DNA of 64,000 nt from Plasmopara viticola (lineage: Eukaryota; Oomycota; Peronosporomycetes; Peronosporales; Peronosporaceae): NCBI GenBank assembly GCA_001695595.3, contig MBPM02000014.1:186001-250000 (forward strand), read 5' to 3'. A program made the position numbers and the translations under genes. Under the pieces are notes generated by a model, which had not been told where the DNA came from, made no database searches, and saw only the letters and a list, made by a program, of their open reading frames with translations. Below are positions 58,445 to 64,000 of this stretch, piece by piece. Every line of letters begins with the position of its first letter. The first letter of the stretch is position 1.

Positions 58445-61400
58445 TGCTTCCTATGATGATGCGATAACTTTTAACTTCCCTTTTACAGCGTGCAGTTCGT
58501 CTGGTGGCTGAACAAATGACTGGTGGCAGCTCACAATCATTCGAGCAACTTTCGGGTCACCGCTACTTTGTTCGGCTAAGTACGAGTTGAAGTCAATCTC
58601 TCGTGACCAGCAACTGCATCCAGTAGTAGCATCAATTTATCTCGTGCGATCGATGCTTCACCAGATATATCTAGGTGGTCATGCTCTTCTTGAACAATGT
58701 ATACCCACACATCCTTGTTCATACTGAGCGGCTTCTTGGCGTGCGACTCATCACCGTCCTCGTGCAAGTCCATCCAGCTAAAGAGCTTAACTATTATCAA
58801 GCAAACATTAGATGGAGCAACAAAGGAAGTTTCTTTGCACCTTTTTACCGCCAGCTTGCTCATTCATAGCCATTTTTGCTTGCTAAAAACGAGCGCCTTT
58901 AATGCACTCCATTTCGCGCTTAAGAAAAGCAACTGAAGGCGCGTGCTCACGTCTCACGCCATTTGGTATGTACACGACGGCATATCGTCGTAGCACCAGC
59001 CTTGACTTGCAATCCACTTGAAATAGATAAAGCTACGCGATGAGGTTACTCTTTGCTGCTTCCACTAGTCCCTTCAGTTTTTCTGATCTTTGGGTCTCAT
59101 GCGGCTAATTCGCTTTATCGCCTGCGGTGGGATGAAAACGCCACCACATTCCACCACTCCATTCTTCGCTCACGCCTATTTTGCTTATATGGACCCAAGC
59201 GTATTTAGTTCTGCGATCAGTCTCGATCATTCGCAGATACAGCAACCTTGCCTTTCACACCGCATCCTCTAAGTTTAGCGAAAATTTAATGCGAAATCTC
59301 GTGCTGCATTCAAAGCAACTCGTGCGAGAGGTTCGTACTCTTGACTTGCTAATTCGTTGTGGACGAAAGGCAGCATATCCTTCCATCGAACAATTGCAGA
59401 CTCATGAAGACAAGGGATAAAAAATCTGCCGAAAAGTGCTATATCATGTGCCGACACGATTGTTCCAACACAATTTTTTTATTTTCCCTCAAACACAGTC
59501 ACTGGTCTACTTAAGTCGATCCAATCTTCGACGACATCTATTATTCAAGCCAAACTCGTGATATCCCAGCCTGAATTATTATTATTCCATGGTTATCGCT
59601 GGAGGAATAAAGTACGTTTAATGTACTCGAAGCGCTGGCGGCGCATCGCAGTCTCTACTTTAGTGCCAGACTGTAATTCTGGAGATACGCCCCATCTGGC
59701 TTTGATTCTGTACCTAATCGACAACCGGACTTTATCGTCCTTTATTCGTTGTGACCGTGTTGATTGGGCTCGGCAAACTAATTGCATGTACGACTACCGG
59801 GTCGACGCTTATTGAACGAGCGAAACGTTGATTGTATTTTCGCAGCAGCAGCATTGTCTTGTTGCTCAAGGTTCATTTCTTGCATCCTTTTAATTTCGTG
59901 TCTTTTTTATCCTGAGCATTAGTGGCGTCTACTTTCTGCTGACGTTGAGAAATAGTAAAATAATCTAAGCGCCGATAGTGATGATGTTGTCTCTGCCCTT
60001 TAGCATGATATGAACTCAAGCAGTTTTTTACAATAGACATCGAGACAAGTTTCGCAGGACCATTGAGCTACTCGATCAGAGCATTCAGTACACATGACCA
60101 CGAGAGCTTAAAATGTGTGGATCGGTAGCCCTTCTACTGGTATACCTGCCTCTCATTGCTTGATTATGTGGAAAGAATACAATTTTCTAAATTATATAGC
60201 TGTTGGTGTACGTAAGAAAAGCATGAGTCATAAAAAAGAACGTTGCCATCGCCGCGCTGAAGGCATTGCGGTTACAGCGAATTATCTGTCGAGCTGCTTG
60301 CTGCTGTTTCTTTGCAAGTATGGCAATTAATGCCTTGTGTCTCTGTTACAATCCTGTTGCATTTTCCTTCGCCTGTTCACGTCATCTTTTGCCCTTCTCT
60401 GTCGCCACCAGCATTGTAGACGAACACTAGTGAAATAGCTTGGAAAAGGTTGGGGTGACGCCCTCCTTCCAAGCGCGGGGGCTAAATGCTCGCGCGCTTC
60501 GGGCAGGTGCTCTCGGGCATCTGCAGGTCTCTAACGAGTCTCACCCTCGACGCGACGGTCTCCAGCACCGGGCGCCACCTGGGCTCTTACCAAGTCAGAG
60601 CTAAGCAAAATGATGGAAGACCCTCACGACCTCGGTGCTGGCTGCACTGCCCGCCGAACGAGACCCGACGTATGCGGACACCACTCTATGCCGTGGACTA
60701 GCCAGACTGAGCTTAGCACGTGCATAACTTGGCAACGCGATAACGTAATACATTACATTACATTACACTCGTGAAGTCCTGTTTTTCCGTTCTCATCTCA
60801 ACTACAAACTCTTTCAAGCGATGCGTTCCAGCATACAATAACTGACATGTAACTTAGAGTCCAACGCGATGCAACAATTCCGTGGCCCGCTGCTGAGCTG
60901 GCGATGCAAATTTGCTCAGCCCTAGTGTATAAATCACATCGAGCGGCACCCACCTCTTTATCAAATTATTTGTTTCTTTGAAGCGAAGGTGTGCGGCCCC
61001 GTGCTGCGACTCGGCCTGGTCTCGTCGCTGAAATAATCTCTTGTAGCTGCGAGAACGCTTCGGTAATTTTAATAAAAATATCTGTTAATCCAATAAACTT
61101 TGAATGGTCCATACTCTTGATTGATTTTCGATCTGATCATTGCTTCCTTGTGCGTGCACTTTTCTCTGTCACTGACATCCTAAAAAGTTTAGTCGCCTGA
61201 GACACTATAATTTCCCGGTTTCTAAACGGTTTCATTCCATTACAAGGCCTATTTGCTTTTTGCATCGATTGCTGATCCATACTTGCAGCTTGCAGTCCAA
61301 CAATTAGACTTCCATTTCGAGTTTGCTGTACCTCTTCCACTTCAGCTCACTATAAAGGCTTCCAAATCCTTCAAGATTGTCTAGTGAGCACTCAAAATTC

Positions 61401-61964
61401 TCAAACTCACGCATCTCTTCCTCAAAAGGTTGGGAATGGTATGCGATTGCCCACCTTCTCCGAGGCGATATGGTCGTCAGCAAGGATAGTATGAGATGAG
61501 GAATATCCATTTCTTTGATGCTTCAACACTGCTTTTTCCATCTCACAATCGCCATGCTTCTCGATCTCTTCCAGCTCCAAAGCTGTGCCATTTTAAATTT
61601 GCGTTGTCGCTTAAGTTCTCCACAACCTTTTTATCCTTTTCTTCCAAAACTTTGGCCTCATCAAAAAGCTCTTTCACCGTTTCAGGCTGGCTCAAATACT
61701 GCGTCACCGAGAAAGGAGGAAGCTTTCCATCTTGATACAATACCACAACGTCTTCCTCTCTAGGCAATCGGCGAGTATTGATGTGCGTCCTTCTTTCTCT
61801 CTTTACTTTTTAGAGTTGCAAAAAGTCTGGTTGCTTTCGCTTTTGCACAATGTCGCAAACTTTTTTTATGATTGCTACCATTGCTCCAACTCGGAGGGTG
61901 CATAGCCGTCAATCATAGCAACGTTCTCAACAAACTTACTCACGCTTTATCAGTGTGTCCTTTT
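58445..61964 (-). pseudogene. Fragments of a decayed minus-strand gene
   Basis: Minus-strand pieces read like protein but are broken by stops. They lie at 58576-58863 (VWVYIVQEEHDHLDISGEAS), 59275-59457 (FFIPCLHESAIVRWKDMLPF), 59530-59790 (IIDVVEDWIDLSRPVTVF; RLSIRYRIKARWGVSP), 61304-61510 and 61543-61767 (SVTQYLSQPETVKELFDEAK). I do not recognise the family. I could not join the pieces with consensus splice sites. A SINE sits between them at 60440-60765. A spliced gene with poorly read exons remains possible. Confidence 0.4.
60440..60765 (+). mobile_element. SINE copy 2
   Basis: The same ~320-bp sequence as at 36859, in the same orientation, with a tail of ATTAC units. An imperfect target-site duplication flanks it: CACTAGTGAA at 60425-60434 and CACTCGTGAA at 60766-60775. 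The two copies differ at about 15-20 positions plus tail sequence by eye, so they are independent insertions of a fairly young family. Confidence 0.78.
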
Positions 61965-62100
61965 TGTTGGAGAATCGACGCCTCGACCAGCAACTACATA
62001 TCGGTAAGTACCGGTATCTGCAATCAGTTGGTGACTACTTAAAATTAGCACTTATAAATATATTCACTTTTGCAATTTGCCAACTAGTGCCCAAGTAACA
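61965..62100 (+). repeat. Putative short 5' LTR
   Basis: It begins TGTTGGAG and ends GTAACA, giving roughly inverted TGTTR/YAACA termini, about 136 bp. The end could instead be at 62106 (TTCA) next to the primer site. The mate LTR is outside the window, so the boundaries are tentative. Confidence 0.5.
62051..62060 (+). promoter_or_regulatory. TATA-like element in the LTR
   Basis: CTTATAAATA lies about 50-60 bp upstream of the primer site, where an LTR core promoter is expected. This is placement and sequence only. Confidence 0.4.
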
Positions 62101-62109
62101 TCTTCAATT

Positions 62110-62122
62110 GGTTATGAGCCCA
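62110..62122 (+). other. Primer-binding site complementary to tRNA-iMet anticodon arm
   Basis: GGTTATGAGCCCA repeats the site found at 17491. The ATG within it (62114) is the complement of the CAU anticodon and lies in frame with gag. Confidence 0.7.
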
Positions 62123-64000
62123 AGCCCCGCCGACTCTGCCTTCCCACCCCCTGACTCTGCCTTCGCCACCATGGACGCGTCTACGCCAAGCCGGATTAAC
62201 AAGTTCGACGGCACCAACTTCCACAACTGGAAATTCAAGATGCAGATGGTGTTGGAGGAGAAAGATCTGTGGGACGTGGCAAGTGGCGAGATTAAGTTGG
62301 AGCAGTGCGTCACTTCGCTGGACCAAGGAACCTATAAGAGGAAGTCACGCAAGGCGCTTGCGATCATCTGTCTCGCGATGGAAGATTCGCAGCTGCCACT
62401 GGTTCGTTCTGCGACTGGCGCGCATGATGCATGGTCAAGACTCGAAGGACATTTCGAGAAGAAGAGCCTCGCCAATCGACTCTTCCTTCGTCGACGTTTC
62501 CTGACAGCAACAATGGATGAAGGTGATGATGTGCTTCAGCACATTAACAAGTTGAAGACACTAGCGGAGCAGCTTGATGCGATCGGGGCTCCGGTTAGCG
62601 AGGACGACTTGGTTATCACGCTTCTGAGCAGTTTGAGTGAATCGTACCAATTTCTCATCACGGCACTGGAGTCACGTGCTGATTCGTTGACGTGGGATCT
62701 CGTGACGTCTCGGGTACTACATGAAGACATGAAGCGCAAGGAACAGGGTGGCGGCATCGATGGAGCCGCGCACAACCAAGGGCAAGCGTTCATGGCTAAT
62801 GATAACAACAAGCGCAAAGGACGTCTTGTGCAGGCGAAGACAAGTGGATCTTGCCATTACTGTGGGGAACAAGGTCATTGGATTGCCAAGTGTTCCGCGC
62901 GAATTCGTGATAATGCGGAGCGGCAAAGGCCACAGCGTGCGAATGTCGCACAAGTTGAAGATGTTTCTAGCGACTTTCTATTTTCGGTGGGTGGTGACAC
63001 AAGTGCTACCAAGTCAAGCAGTGTTTGGCTGGTAGACTCGGGTGCAACTCAGCATATGACGCACTCGAAAGAGTACATGATCAACTACAAGGTCATGTCT
63101 CCGGTGGACGTACACCTCGCTGATGACGGTATTGTTCAAGCGGTTGGAACGGGTGACATAGTTATGTCAATGCAAACACCACGTGGAATCAAGAAAGGTG
63201 TACTTACACGTGTGTGGCACATTCCGAAACTACTGCGAAATTTGTTTTCAGTGGGCCGTTTTACGAAGGATGTCGGACCAGTTACCTTTGAGCGAGATGG
63301 TTGCTTTGCAAATGCAAAAGGTTTGCGATGGCAGCTTGGTGCTCGCGAAGGAAAGGGTTTGTTCAAGCTCTGCATGACACCAATTCCAGCTGAGGCGGCA
63401 AATGTGACAACTTCGATGGGATGCCATGGGGACACCAATTCGTACCTCTGGCACCTTCGACTTGGTCACATTGGCTTAAGTGGATTGGATGCCATTGTTA
63501 AGAAAAACTATGGAACTGGTATTGACATTGCGTCTGTTAAGCAGTGGGAGGCGTGTGACGGATGTTCGCTTGGCAAACAAACGCGTACAAGCTACATCAA
63601 GTCATCACCTAACCGTGCGAAACAAGTGCTGGAGGTCATCCACAGTGATGTTTGTGGCCCTATGCGGACGCCTACTTTTAGTGGAAAGCGATATTTCGTC
63701 ACATTTATTGATGACAAATCACACTTTTGCACGGTATACTTGCTGCGCAACAAATCCGAAGTTTTTACCAAGTTTGCTGAATATGTCGCGCTTGCTGAAA
63801 CGCAAACCGGATATCGAGTAAAGTCGCTTCGCAGTGACAATGGTGGAGAATATACATCGCACAGAATGGCCAAGTTTTGCAGTGACCGGGGAATCGCTCA
63901 AAAGTTCACCCCGCCGTACACACCACAGCTGAATGGAGTGGCTGAGCGCATGAACCGAACGTTGGTTGAGTGCGCGAGGTGCATGATGGAACACGCTGGA
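62114..64000 (+). CDS. Copia gag-pol polyprotein (3' partial)
   Basis: The frame is open from the primer-site ATG (62114) to the edge, 629 codons. The ATG at 62171 has a strong context (GCCACCATGG) and may be the real start. Domains in order are a copia gag region (INKFDGTNFHNWKFKMQMVL; residues ~20-225), a CCHC knuckle (CHYCGEQGHWIAKC), and the aspartic protease (WLVDSGATQHMT). The integrase zinc region follows (HLRLGH...CDGCSLGK). Then come the integrase catalytic core with its D (SDVCGP), D (SDNGGEY) and E (GVAERMN) all kept. It is cut off inside the integrase. The polyprotein copies and integrates the element. Confidence 0.92.
   Translation, partial: MSPSPADSAFPPPDSAFATMDASTPSRINKFDGTNFHNWKFKMQMVLEEKDLWDVASGEIKLEQCVTSLDQGTYKRKSRKALAIICLAMEDSQLPLVRSATGAHDAWSRLEGHFEKKSLANRLFLRRRFLTATMDEGDDVLQHINKLKTLAEQLDAIGAPVSEDDLVITLLSSLSESYQFLITALESRADSLTWDLVTSRVLHEDMKRKEQGGGIDGAAHNQGQAFMANDNNKRKGRLVQAKTSGSCHYCGEQGHWIAKCSARIRDNAERQRPQRANVAQVEDVSSDFLFSVGGDTSATKSSSVWLVDSGATQHMTHSKEYMINYKVMSPVDVHLADDGIVQAVGTGDIVMSMQTPRGIKKGVLTRVWHIPKLLRNLFSVGRFTKDVGPVTFERDGCFANAKGLRWQLGAREGKGLFKLCMTPIPAEAANVTTSMGCHGDTNSYLWHLRLGHIGLSGLDAIVKKNYGTGIDIASVKQWEACDGCSLGKQTRTSYIKSSPNRAKQVLEVIHSDVCGPMRTPTFSGKRYFVTFIDDKSHFCTVYLLRNKSEVFTKFAEYVALAETQTGYRVKSLRSDNGGEYTSHRMAKFCSDRGIAQKFTPPYTPQLNGVAERMNRTLVECARCMMEHAG

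Larger units (their letters stand above)
61965..64000 (+). mobile_element. Ty1/copia LTR retrotransposon, 5' part, apparently intact
   Basis: A putative 5' LTR, a primer site and a single open gag-pol frame run to the right edge without a stop. The rest of pol (reverse transcriptase, RNase H) and the 3' LTR lie outside the window. No frameshift or stop was found in 629 codons, so this copy may be young. It shares the primer site with the decayed copia element at 17-22 kb. Confidence 0.85.

Noticed and set aside
1..64000. CRISPR arrays, operons or other prokaryotic features
   Set aside because: No direct-repeat/spacer pattern. Spliced genes, fibrillarin, TBP and snRNP proteins show eukaryotic nuclear DNA.

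Overview
The window looks like nuclear DNA of a plant-associated oomycete (Peronosporales: Phytophthora or downy-mildew type). This is an inference from gene content and style: compact genes with short introns (mostly 43-81 bp, GT-AG with GTAAGT/GTACGT-like donors), a TKL kinase and a BK-type K+ channel of kinds seen in oomycetes, a half-tRNA-primed Ty1/copia family, MULE and Ty3/gypsy debris, and gene islands separated by repeat deserts. No species can be named from the sequence.

Layout. 0-13.7 kb is a gene island: a KIX/poly-Q coactivator-like protein (cut by the left edge), ADAT3, a membrane-anchored tandem-kinase TKL protein, the mitochondrial GTPase MTG1, a BK-like RCK potassium channel rebuilt here from five exons, and an unrecognised multipass membrane protein. 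13.7-17.2 kb has no gene that I can support. 17.26-22.07 kb is a decayed Ty1/copia element with divergent LTRs. 22.8-33.9 kb is a second island: a small ORF interrupted by an in-frame TAG, the U11/U12-35K minor-spliceosome protein, a ~1941-residue secreted filamin/PA14/Calx-beta protein (four exons), fibrillarin, and a family-7 glycosyltransferase (five exons). 34-37.2 kb is empty except for a SINE. 37.3-40.8 kb holds the RNA helicase DDX52/ROK1 and, converging on it, TATA-binding protein. 41-49.5 kb is a repeat graveyard: two MULE remnants, a Ty3/gypsy remnant and a truncated tRNA-Leu. 49.6-58.4 kb is a tight housekeeping cluster: COA7, DZIP1, NOL10/ENP2, a RAD51 paralog and ribosomal protein L35. 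58.5-61.9 kb carries scraps of a decayed minus-strand gene broken by a second SINE copy. 61.97-64.0 kb is the 5' part of an apparently intact Ty1/copia element that runs off the right edge.

Functions. Several genes serve RNA and ribosome biogenesis (fibrillarin, NOL10, DDX52, RPL35, ADAT3, SNRNP35) or organelle assembly (MTG1, COA7). The rest are basal transcription (TBP, KIX protein), recombination repair (RAD51 paralog), signalling and ion transport (TKL, BK-like), cilium assembly (DZIP1) and cell surface or secretory work (filamin/PA14 protein, GT7). The open DZIP1 gene suggests a lineage that still makes flagellated zoospores.

All splice models were made by eye from GT-AG consensus, phase and family similarity. 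No alignment or expression data were available.
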